From Solirubrobacteraceae bacterium (GTDB taxonomy: Bacteria; Actinomycetota; Thermoleophilia; Solirubrobacterales; Solirubrobacteraceae), in contig JALNWQ010000014.1 of NCBI GenBank assembly GCA_023230855.1, forward strand, positions 1 to 64,000: DNA of 64,000 bases. Direction: 5' to 3'. Positions 31,485-38,791 of this stretch are shown piece after piece. The notes under the pieces were generated by a model that was not told the origin of the DNA, did not search any database, and saw nothing but the letters and a program-made list of their open reading frames with translations. Position numbers and translations under genes: made by a program. Position 1 is the stretch's first letter; each line of letters opens with the position of its first letter.

Positions 31485-33533
31485 TCACAGCCGCGCCGCG
31501 AGCCGCACGCCCTGGTCGATCGCCCGTTGGGCGTCGAGCTCGGCGGCGACGTCGGCGCCGCCGATGACGTGGACGCCGGGCCCGGTCCCGTCCGTGGCTT
31601 CCGGTCCGGCCGCGCGCAGCGGCGCGACGAGGTCGCGGCGGGACTCCTGGCCGGCGCAGACGACGACGTGGTCGACCGCGAGCGTGCGCGGCCGGCCGTC
31701 GACGGTGACGTGCAGGCCGTCGTCGTCGATCCGGTCGTAGGCGACCCCGGCCACCATCTCGACGCCGTGCCGGCGCAACGACGCCCGGTGGACCCAGCCC
31801 GACGTCCTGGCCAGGCCCGCACCCAACCGGCCCGTCCTGCGTTGCAGCAGGTGCACGCGGCGCGCCACCGGTGGCCGCTCCGGTGCGACGATCGCGCCGC
31901 GCTGGTGCTCGGTGTCGGTCACGCCCCACTCGCGCCGCCACGCGTCGGCGTCGAGCGTCGACGACGCGGTCGTCGTGAGGAACTCGGCCACGTCGAACCC
32001 GATCCCGCCGGCGCCGATGATCGCCACGCTCCCCCCGACGCGGGCGCCCTCCAGCACCTCCCGGTACCCCAGCACCCGCGGGTGGTCGATGCCGTCGATG
32101 GCCGGGACCCGCGGCCGCACCCCGGTGGCCACGACGATCGCGTCGAACGCTCCCGCCCGCAGCGTCGCGACGTCGACGGCGTGGTCGAGGTGCAGCGCCA
32201 CGCCGGTCGTCTCGATCCGCCGGCCGAAGTACCGGAGCGTCTCGGCGAACTCCTCCTTGCCCGGGACGCGCATCGCCAGGCGGAACTGCCCGCCGATCGC
32301 GTCGCCCGCCTCGAAGAGGTCGACGGCGTGCCCGCGCTCGGCGAGCGTGGTGGCGCACGCCAGCCCGGCCGGTCCGGCGCCGACGACCGCGATCCGGCGC
32401 GGCGTCGTCGCCGGGGCGATCGTCAGCTCCGTCTCGTGCGCGGCGCGGGGGTTGACGAGGCACGACACCGTGCGGTTGGCGAACGCCCGGTCCAGGCACG
32501 CCTGGTTGCAGGCGATGCAGGTGTTGATCTCGTCGTCGCGGCCCTGCTCGGCCTTGCGGATCCACTCCGGGTCGGCGAGGAACGGTCGCGCCATCGACAC
32601 GAGGTCGGCGTCCCCTCGGGCGAGGATCGCGTCGGCCTGCGCCGGGCCGTTGACGCGGTTGGCGGCGACCACCGGGATCCCGACGTGCGGGCGGAGCTTC
32701 GCCGTCGCCCACGTGAACGCGCCGCGCGGGACCGACGTGACGATCGTCGGCACCCGCGACTCGTGCCAGCCGATCCCGCTGCTGATGATCGACGCGCCCG
32801 CCGCCTCGACCTCGCGGGCGAGCGCGACGACCTCGTCCCACCGCTGCCCGTCGGGGACGAGGTCCAGGAGCGACAGGCGGTAGACGACGACGAAGTCCGG
32901 TCCGACGGCGTCGCGGGTGCGCCGCACGATCTCGACGGCGAGCCGGCGTCGCCGCTCCGGGGTGCCACCCCAGGCGTCGGTCCGGCGGTTCGTCCGCGGC
33001 GCGAGGAACTGGTTGACGAGGTAGCCCTCCGACCCCATGATCTCGACCCCGTCGTAGCCGGCGTCGCGGGCGTGGGTCGCGGCGGCGGCGAAGTCGTCGA
33101 TCGTCCGCTCGACGCCCCAGCCCGACAGCGCCCGGGGCCGGAACGGCGTGATCGGCGACGGCACGTCCGACGCCGACACCGACAACGGGTGGTAGGCGTA
33201 GCGGCCGGCGTGGAGGAGCTGCAGCGCGATCCGCCCGCCCTCGGCGTGCACCGCGTCGGTGATCCGGCGGTGGTGGCGCACCGCCGACGCCGACATCCGT
33301 CCGCCGAGCGGCAGCAGCCAGCCGCTGCGGTTGGGGGCGTAGCCGCCGGTGACGATGAGCCCGGCGCCGCCGCGCGCCCGCTCGGCGAAGTACGCCGCCA
33401 GGCGGCCCGCGTCGCGGCGACGGTCCTCCAGGCCGGTGTGCATCGACCCCATGACGACGCGGTTGCGGAGGGTGACGTGCCCGAGGTCGAGGGGCGCGAG
33501 CAGGTGGGGATGGTGGGGCGCGACTGGAGGCAT
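31485..33533 (-). CDS. 2,4-Dienoyl-CoA reductase/old-yellow-enzyme-like flavoprotein
   Basis: A 682-residue three-domain oxidoreductase. An FMN TIM barrel (1-335, with HAGRYAYHP and GWHESRVPTIV) is followed by the 4Fe-4S ligands C339, C342, C346 and C358 and then FAD and NAD(P) Rossmann parts (VVGAGPAGLACATTLAERGH, IIGAGGIGFDVAEFL). This architecture is that of FadH-type dienoyl-CoA reductases and trimethylamine dehydrogenase relatives; it would reduce an enoyl or ring double bond during degradation. ATG 33533. A palindrome upstream suggests TetR-type control. Confidence 0.85.
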   Translation of the reverse strand: MPPVAPHHPHLLAPLDLGHVTLRNRVVMGSMHTGLEDRRRDAGRLAAYFAERARGGAGLIVTGGYAPNRSGWLLPLGGRMSASAVRHHRRITDAVHAEGGRIALQLLHAGRYAYHPLSVSASDVPSPITPFRPRALSGWGVERTIDDFAAAATHARDAGYDGVEIMGSEGYLVNQFLAPRTNRRTDAWGGTPERRRRLAVEIVRRTRDAVGPDFVVVYRLSLLDLVPDGQRWDEVVALAREVEAAGASIISSGIGWHESRVPTIVTSVPRGAFTWATAKLRPHVGIPVVAANRVNGPAQADAILARGDADLVSMARPFLADPEWIRKAEQGRDDEINTCIACNQACLDRAFANRTVSCLVNPRAAHETELTIAPATTPRRIAVVGAGPAGLACATTLAERGHAVDLFEAGDAIGGQFRLAMRVPGKEEFAETLRYFGRRIETTGVALHLDHAVDVATLRAGAFDAIVVATGVRPRVPAIDGIDHPRVLGYREVLEGARVGGSVAIIGAGGIGFDVAEFLTTTASSTLDADAWRREWGVTDTEHQRGAIVAPERPPVARRVHLLQRRTGRLGAGLARTSGWVHRASLRRHGVEMVAGVAYDRIDDDGLHVTVDGRPRTLAVDHVVVCAGQESRRDLVAPLRAAGPEATDGTGPGVHVIGGADVAAELDAQRAIDQGVRLAARL

Positions 33534-33587
33534 CGGATCACCGGGTGGGGGTGCGACGACGCGACGGGTCGGACCGCACCGAATTTC

Positions 33588-33600
33588 CTACCTACGGTAG
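33588..33600. promoter_or_regulatory. Palindrome between the dienoyl-CoA-reductase and lipase-fusion genes
   Basis: ctacc-tac-ggtag is a perfect 5-base-arm palindrome in the region between the divergent genes that start at 33533 and 33764. Its position 55 bases upstream of the minus-strand start fits an operator for a TetR- or GntR-type regulator. The regulator gene is not identified. Confidence 0.45.
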
Positions 33601-33704
33601 CATTCGCGGTCGTGGCGATGGCGTACGGCGTGCGCCGGTCGCCGGTACGGTGCAGGGCCGTGCGGCGGTCGACGTCGCGCGCTAGGTTCGGCAGGGAACG
33701 ACGA

Positions 33705-33767
33705 ATGGGGAGCGACGACGTGGCGCAGCGCAAGGCCGGACGGGCCGATCACCGGGGGCGCGCGTGA
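33705..33767 (+). CDS. Possible 20-residue leader peptide coupled to the lipase-fusion gene
   Basis: An ATG at 33705 opens a frame of 20 codons (MGSDDVAQRKAGRADHRGRA) whose TGA overlaps the GTG of the next gene as GTGA. A -10 like tagggt-type element, taggtt, lies at 33683-33688, and gcagggaacg precedes the ATG. Either it is a short upstream frame that couples translation or chance; no amino-acid bias for attenuation is seen. Confidence 0.3.
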   Translation: MGSDDVAQRKAGRADHRGRA

Positions 33768-36754
33768 GGATCCTCCCGGGGGGCATCGCGCAGTCGGGGG
33801 CCCGCCTCGGGGCCGCCGCCCAGAACGCCCTCGAGGTCGTGCGGCTGGGCGGCCTCGACACCGGCGACGACCACTCGCCGTTCGACGTCGTCCACGAGCA
33901 GCGGGTCTACCGCCTGCGGCACTACTTCCCCGACGCCGACGGCCCCCGGCCGGCGATCCTCCTCGTCCCGCCGCTCATGCTCGCGGCCGAGGTCTACGAC
34001 GTGTCGACGAGCTCGAGCGCCGTCCAGCGCCTCGACGAGCTGGGCCTCGACCCGTGGGTCGTCGACTTCGGCGCCCCGGAGCGCGAGGAGGGGGGCATGG
34101 AGCGCACCCTCACCGACCACGTCGTCGCGGTGAGCGACGCCGTGGAGCGGGTGCGCGAGGCGACGGGGTGCGACGTCCACCTGGCCGGCTACTCCCAGGG
34201 CGGGATGTTCTGCTACCAGGCCGCCGCCTACCGGCGCAGCGAGGGCCTGGCGTCGATCATCACGTTCGGCAGCCCGGTCGACATCGGCGCGAACATCCCG
34301 CTGGGCATCCCCGAGCGGCTCGCCGGCGAGGCCGCGACGTTCCTCGCCAACCACGTGTTCGACGCCGGCCGCAGCCTGCCGGCGTGGGCGAGCAGCACCG
34401 GGTTCCGGTTGCTCGACCCGGTGAAGACCGCGCGGTCGCAGCTCGACTTCCTCCTGCGCCTGCACGACCGCGAGGCGCTGCTGCCGCGCGAGGGGCAGCG
34501 GCGGTTCCTCAACGGCGAGGGGTTCGTCGCCTGGTCGGGCCCGGCGCTCGCCGACCTGCTGCGGCAGTTCGTCGCCCAGAACCGGATGCTGTCGGGCGGC
34601 ATCGTCATCGACGACCGCCTCGTGACGCTGGCCGACATCACCGCGCCGGTGCTGGCGTTCGTCGGCGAGGTCGACTCGATCGCGACGCCGCGCGCCGTGC
34701 GCGGCATCGCCCGGGCCGCGCCGCAGTCGGAGTGCTTCGAGATCCCGCTCCCCGCCGGGCACTTCGGGCTCGTCGTCGGCGGAGCCGCCCGGCGCGTCAC
34801 GATGCCCGCCGTCGCCGACTGGATCAACTGGCGCGACGGTCGCGGCGAGCCGCCCGAGGCGCTCGTCCCGATCGACCCCGAGGCCGAGGACGACGCCCCG
34901 GTCGCGCCCCGCGTCGGGACGAGCATCGAGCTGGCGTCCGACGTCGGCGTCGGCGTCGTGCGCTCGCTGCGCCGCAGCGTGCGCGGCACCCTGCGGACCG
35001 TGCGGGGGATCGCCGACGGCGCCGCGTCGCAGCTGCCGCGGCTCTTCCGCCTGGAGGGCATCCAGCCGCAGACGCGGATCTCGCTCGGGCTGCTGCTCGA
35101 CGAGCAGGCGCAGCGCGCGCAGGACGACGTCCTCTTCCTCTTCGAGGACCGCGCCCACACCCACGGCGCGGTGAAGGAGCGGATCGACAACGTCGTCCGC
35201 GGCCTCGTCCGCGTCGGGGTCCGTCAGGGCCAGCACGTCGGCGTGCTCATGGCCCCGCGCCCCAGTGCGCTCACCGTCGTCGCGGCGCTCAGCCGGATCG
35301 GCGCGGTCGCCGTCCTCATGCGGCCCGACGGCGACCTGGCGCTGGAGGCCGAGATCGGCCAGATCGAGCGGGTCGTCGCCGATCCCGAGATGGCCGTCCG
35401 GGCCTCCGACGCGCTGTCGGTCGAGGTCCTCGTCCTCGGCGGTGGCGGCGAGCCGCGCGACCTCGGCCCGCTCGTCGTCGACCTGGAGCGGATCGACCCG
35501 GCCAAGGTGCGCCTGCCGTCGTGGTACCGGCCCAACCAGGGACGCGCGGTCGACCACGCGTTCACGGTGTTCACCGGCGAGGGTCGTCGGACCCGCGCCA
35601 AGCGGATCAGCAACCACCGTTGGGCGCTGTCGGCGTTCGGCACCGCCGCCGCGGCCGAGCTGACGCCGAAGGACACCGTCTACGCCGTGACGCCGCTGCA
35701 CCACCCGTCGGCGCTGCTCATGAGCGTCGGCGGCGCGGTCGCGTCCGGCGCCCGGATCGCGCTGTCGCGCGAGTACTCGCCGTCGACGTTCTGGGACGAG
35801 GTCCGCCGCTACGGCGTCACCGTCGTGTCGTACACGTGGACGTCGGCGCGGGCGCTCGTCGACGCGCCGCCGAGCCCGGTCGAGCAGCACCACCCGATCC
35901 GGCTCTTCATCGGGTCCGGCATGCCGCGGGGCCTCTGGCTGCGCACGCTCGAGCGGTTCAGCACCGCCGGCGTCCTGGAGTTCTACGCGTCGACCGAGGG
36001 CGACGCGGTCCTCGCCAACGTGTCGGGGCAGAAGCCGGGCGCGAAGGGCCGTCGACTGCCGGGCAGCTCCGAGCTGCGGCTGGCCGCGTGGGATCCCGAG
36101 GTCGGCGGCCTCGTCGAGGGTGCGGACGGGTTCGTCCTGCCCGCGGTGGACGGCGACATCGGCATGCTCCTCACGCGGGTGCGGACGGCGGTCGAGGCGG
36201 CCCCCGGCAACCCGCTGCGCGGCGTGTTCAAGCGCGGCGACGCGTGGCACGTCACCGGCGACCTCTTCCGTCGCGACGCCGAGGGCGACTACTGGCTCGT
36301 CGACCACGCCGCGGCGGCGACGCCGACCGAGCACGGGCTCGTCTACGCGTTCCCGGTGATCGACGCCCTGGACGCCATCCCCGACATCGACCTGGCGGTC
36401 GCCTACCAGGTGCGGGGCGCGGGGCGTCGACGGGTGGCGGTGGCCGCCGTGACGCTGCGCGACGGCCGCGAGCTGGCCGTCGACGACGTCACCGGGGCCC
36501 TGGCGGCGCTCGACGTGGAGCGTCGACCCGACGTCGTGCACGTCGTCGACGACCTGCCGGTCACCACGTGGTACCGGCCGATCACGAGCGGCCTGCGCGA
36601 CGCCGGGCTCCCGGACCCGGGCGACGACCGGGCGTGGGCCTACGAGCCGTCCCGCGACCGCTACGAGCCGCTGACCGCCGAGCGTCGGGCGGCGTTGCTG
36701 GGCGAGGACGTGCCCGAGCCCGCGCCGGCGGCCGCCGCGGCCGACGAGGGCTGA
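33764..36754 (+). CDS. Alpha/beta-hydrolase (PHA-synthase-like lipase) fused to an acyl-CoA synthetase-like domain
   Basis: A 996-residue fusion. Residues 1-370 form an alpha/beta hydrolase with the nucleophile elbow LAGYSQGGMF (Ser near 146), PHA-synthase-like flanking segments and a catalytic AGHFGL His. Residues about 440-950 resemble an AMP-binding acyl-CoA synthetase (YAVTPLHHPSALL, FYASTEGDAVLA, WHVTGDLFRRDAEGDYWLVDH) but the usual P-loop is replaced by FTVFTGEGRRTRAKRI. The architecture matches mycobacterial Rv1683, described as a bifunctional lipase/acyl-CoA synthetase of lipid storage. GTG start at 33764. Confidence 0.8.
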   Translation: MRILPGGIAQSGARLGAAAQNALEVVRLGGLDTGDDHSPFDVVHEQRVYRLRHYFPDADGPRPAILLVPPLMLAAEVYDVSTSSSAVQRLDELGLDPWVVDFGAPEREEGGMERTLTDHVVAVSDAVERVREATGCDVHLAGYSQGGMFCYQAAAYRRSEGLASIITFGSPVDIGANIPLGIPERLAGEAATFLANHVFDAGRSLPAWASSTGFRLLDPVKTARSQLDFLLRLHDREALLPREGQRRFLNGEGFVAWSGPALADLLRQFVAQNRMLSGGIVIDDRLVTLADITAPVLAFVGEVDSIATPRAVRGIARAAPQSECFEIPLPAGHFGLVVGGAARRVTMPAVADWINWRDGRGEPPEALVPIDPEAEDDAPVAPRVGTSIELASDVGVGVVRSLRRSVRGTLRTVRGIADGAASQLPRLFRLEGIQPQTRISLGLLLDEQAQRAQDDVLFLFEDRAHTHGAVKERIDNVVRGLVRVGVRQGQHVGVLMAPRPSALTVVAALSRIGAVAVLMRPDGDLALEAEIGQIERVVADPEMAVRASDALSVEVLVLGGGGEPRDLGPLVVDLERIDPAKVRLPSWYRPNQGRAVDHAFTVFTGEGRRTRAKRISNHRWALSAFGTAAAAELTPKDTVYAVTPLHHPSALLMSVGGAVASGARIALSREYSPSTFWDEVRRYGVTVVSYTWTSARALVDAPPSPVEQHHPIRLFIGSGMPRGLWLRTLERFSTAGVLEFYASTEGDAVLANVSGQKPGAKGRRLPGSSELRLAAWDPEVGGLVEGADGFVLPAVDGDIGMLLTRVRTAVEAAPGNPLRGVFKRGDAWHVTGDLFRRDAEGDYWLVDHAAAATPTEHGLVYAFPVIDALDAIPDIDLAVAYQVRGAGRRRVAVAAVTLRDGRELAVDDVTGALAALDVERRPDVVHVVDDLPVTTWYRPITSGLRDAGLPDPGDDRAWAYEPSRDRYEPLTAERRAALLGEDVPEPAPAAAAADEG

Positions 36755-36842
36755 GGCCGCGTCGGGCCGCCACGGTCGACGAGCGCCGCGGTGGCCGGCG
36801 CTGCCCTCGTGGCGTCCGGCACGGACCGCGGGTGTCCGGCCG

Positions 36843-37460
36843 CTACGCCCGCATCCCGTCGAGGACGAGGTCGCAGAATCCGTCGGCGACCTCGTCGGGG
36901 GTCAGCCGCCCGGCGGGGTCGAGCCAGGTCGCCGCGTGGTTCACCATGCCCTGGATCGCCAGGGCGGTGAGCGACGGGTCGGCGATCGTCAGCTCGCCCG
37001 ACGCCGCGCCGTCGCGCAGCACGCCGACGAGCAGCGACGTGAACGCATCGCGGTCGGCCCGGATCTCGTCCCACGCCCCGCCGGACTCGAGCGCGTGGCG
37101 CTCCTGCTGGAACACGCGCACGTGGGCCTGGCGCTCGCCGACCCGCCGCAGCCACACCCCGACGAGGGCGCGGAGCCGACCCTCGGCGGTCGACGGGGCG
37201 TCCGGTCCCGACACGACGGCGGCCGCCTGCTCGAGCAGCGGTCCCATGAGGTCGCCGAGGATCCGGGCCAGGGACTCGGGCTTCGACCCGATGTAGTGGT
37301 ACAGGCCGCCGCGGGTCAGTCCGGTGGCGGCGAGCAGGTCGTCGATCGAGGCACCGTGGTAGCCGCGCTCGGCGTACACCCGGGCGCAGGCGTCGAGCAC
37401 GGTCCGCTGACGCTCGTCGTAGCGCTCGCGCAGGTGGGGCTTCTTCGGAGGTGCGGCCAT
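36843..37460 (-). CDS. TetR-family regulator of the branched-chain acyl-CoA operon
   Basis: A 205-residue TetR protein with a lysine-rich N-terminus (KKPHLRERYDERQRTVLDAC), helix-turn-helix ARVYAERGYHGASIDDLLAA and GLTRGGLYHYIGSKPESL, and an alanine-rich ligand domain. It is transcribed divergently from the acyl-CoA dehydrogenase, whose promoter spacer holds a near-palindrome, so the regulator most likely represses that operon until a branched-chain acyl-CoA accumulates. Start ATG at 37460. Confidence 0.85.
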   Translation of the reverse strand: MAAPPKKPHLRERYDERQRTVLDACARVYAERGYHGASIDDLLAATGLTRGGLYHYIGSKPESLARILGDLMGPLLEQAAAVVSGPDAPSTAEGRLRALVGVWLRRVGERQAHVRVFQQERHALESGGAWDEIRADRDAFTSLLVGVLRDGAASGELTIADPSLTALAIQGMVNHAATWLDPAGRLTPDEVADGFCDLVLDGMRA

Positions 37461-37542
37461 GGGTGGTGGGGCGGCGCCCGCCCACCGGTCGGCCGCCTCG
37501 ATGGGCGACCGCCACCGGTCGGAGGCGTGGGCGACGTGCGCC

Positions 37543-37572
37543 TTGAAACTTAGACCGTCCGTTCGGTATAAG
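37543..37572 (+). promoter_or_regulatory. Leaderless promoter with operator in the spacer
   Basis: A -35 of ttgaaa (37543-37548), an 18-base spacer, and a -10 of tataag (37567-37572) are followed by only six bases before the ATG at 37579. The near-palindrome accgtccgttcggt (37554-37567) fills the spacer and abuts the -10, so a bound TetR would block polymerase. Confidence 0.7.
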
Positions 37573-37578
37573 CAACGT

Positions 37579-38739
37579 ATGGATCTCGATCTGCCCGAAG
37601 ACGTCCGCGAGCTGCAGGCCGTCGTCCGTGACTTCGCCGTCTCCGAGGTCGCCCCGGTGGCCGAGGAGCTCGACCGCACCAAGGCCTTCCCCTACGCGCT
37701 CGTGGCGAAGATGGGCGAGCTGGGCTGGATGGGCATCCCGTTCCCCGAGGATGTCGGCGGATCGGGCGGCACGACGCTGCAGTACGCCGTCGCCGTCGAG
37801 GAGCTCACCCGGATCGACTCGTCGGTCGCGATCACGATGTGCGCGCACACGTCGCTGGGCACCCAGCCGATCTGGCTCTTCGGCAGCGACGAGCAGAAGG
37901 CCGAGCTGCTGCCCGACCTCTGCGCGGGTCGCAAGCTCGGCGCGTTCGGGCTGACCGAGCCCGAGGCCGGCTCCGACGCCGGCAACGTCAAGACCCGCGC
38001 GACGCTCGACGGCGGCACGTGGACGATCGACGGCGCCAAGCAGTTCATCACCAACGCCGGGACCGACATCAGCGGCCACGTCGCGATCACCGCGGTGACC
38101 GGCGAGCTCACGGACGCCAAGGGCCGCACCCGTCCCGAGATCTCCAACCTCATCGTCCCCAACGGCACCCCCGGCTACGAGCCCGGCGAGCCGTACCGCA
38201 AGATGGGATGGAACGCGTCGGACACCCGGCCGCTGACGTTCACCGGCGCGCAGGTGCCCGAGGCCAACCTCCTCGGCCCGCGCGGCGCCGGGTTCAAGCA
38301 GTTCATGCAGATCCTCGACGGCGGACGGATCGGCGTCGCGGCGATGGGCCTGGGCCTCGCGCAGGGTGCGCTCGACGAGGCCGCCGCGTACGCGAAGACC
38401 CGCAACGCGTTCGGCGGCCCGATCGCCCGGTTCGGCCAGATCCAGGCGAAGCTCGCCGACATGGCGACCGAGATCGAGGCCGCCCGGCTGCTCGTCTATC
38501 GCGCCGCGGCGCTCAAGGACGCCGGCCGCGACTTCTCGCTCACCGCCGCCCAGGCGAAGCTCAAGACCGGGCGGCTCGCCGTCCGCGCCGCCGAGGAGGC
38601 CGTGCAGATCCACGGCGGGTACGGCTACATGGAGGAGTACCCCGTCTGCCGTTTCTACCGCGACGCGAAGATCCTCACCATCGGCGAGGGGACCGACGAG
38701 GTCCAGCAGATGGTCATCTCCCGCGCCCTCCTCGCCTAA
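37579..38739 (+). CDS. Short/branched-chain acyl-CoA dehydrogenase
   Basis: A 386-residue acyl-CoA dehydrogenase: FGLTEPEAGSDAGNVKTRA, WTIDGAKQFITNAG, FKQFMQILDGGRIGVAA, KTRNAFGGPIARFGQIQ and the C-terminal IQIHGGYGYMEEYP and ILTIGEGTDEVQQMV. The catalytic base is the Glu in IGEGTDE, the position used by SCAD/MCAD; characterised isovaleryl-CoA dehydrogenases have Gly/Ala there. Genomic setting with a biotin carboxylase pair points to isovaleryl-CoA or another branched acyl-CoA. First gene of a three-gene operon. Confidence 0.88.
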   Translation: MDLDLPEDVRELQAVVRDFAVSEVAPVAEELDRTKAFPYALVAKMGELGWMGIPFPEDVGGSGGTTLQYAVAVEELTRIDSSVAITMCAHTSLGTQPIWLFGSDEQKAELLPDLCAGRKLGAFGLTEPEAGSDAGNVKTRATLDGGTWTIDGAKQFITNAGTDISGHVAITAVTGELTDAKGRTRPEISNLIVPNGTPGYEPGEPYRKMGWNASDTRPLTFTGAQVPEANLLGPRGAGFKQFMQILDGGRIGVAAMGLGLAQGALDEAAAYAKTRNAFGGPIARFGQIQAKLADMATEIEAARLLVYRAAALKDAGRDFSLTAAQAKLKTGRLAVRAAEEAVQIHGGYGYMEEYPVCRFYRDAKILTIGEGTDEVQQMVISRALLA

Positions 38740-38791
38740 GCGCGGGCCGCCCGAGCCCGACCGACCTCGACCGACCGACCCGGAGCCGACC

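Noticed and set aside
31527..33767. A 746-codon plus-strand open frame
   Set aside because: Antisense to the dienoyl-CoA-reductase-like gene; no domains. Only its last 20 codons, read from 33705, are kept as a possible short upstream frame.
33749..36541. A 930-codon open frame on the minus strand
   Set aside because: Exactly antisense to the lipase/acyl-CoA-synthetase fusion, no recognisable domain, and no start signal.
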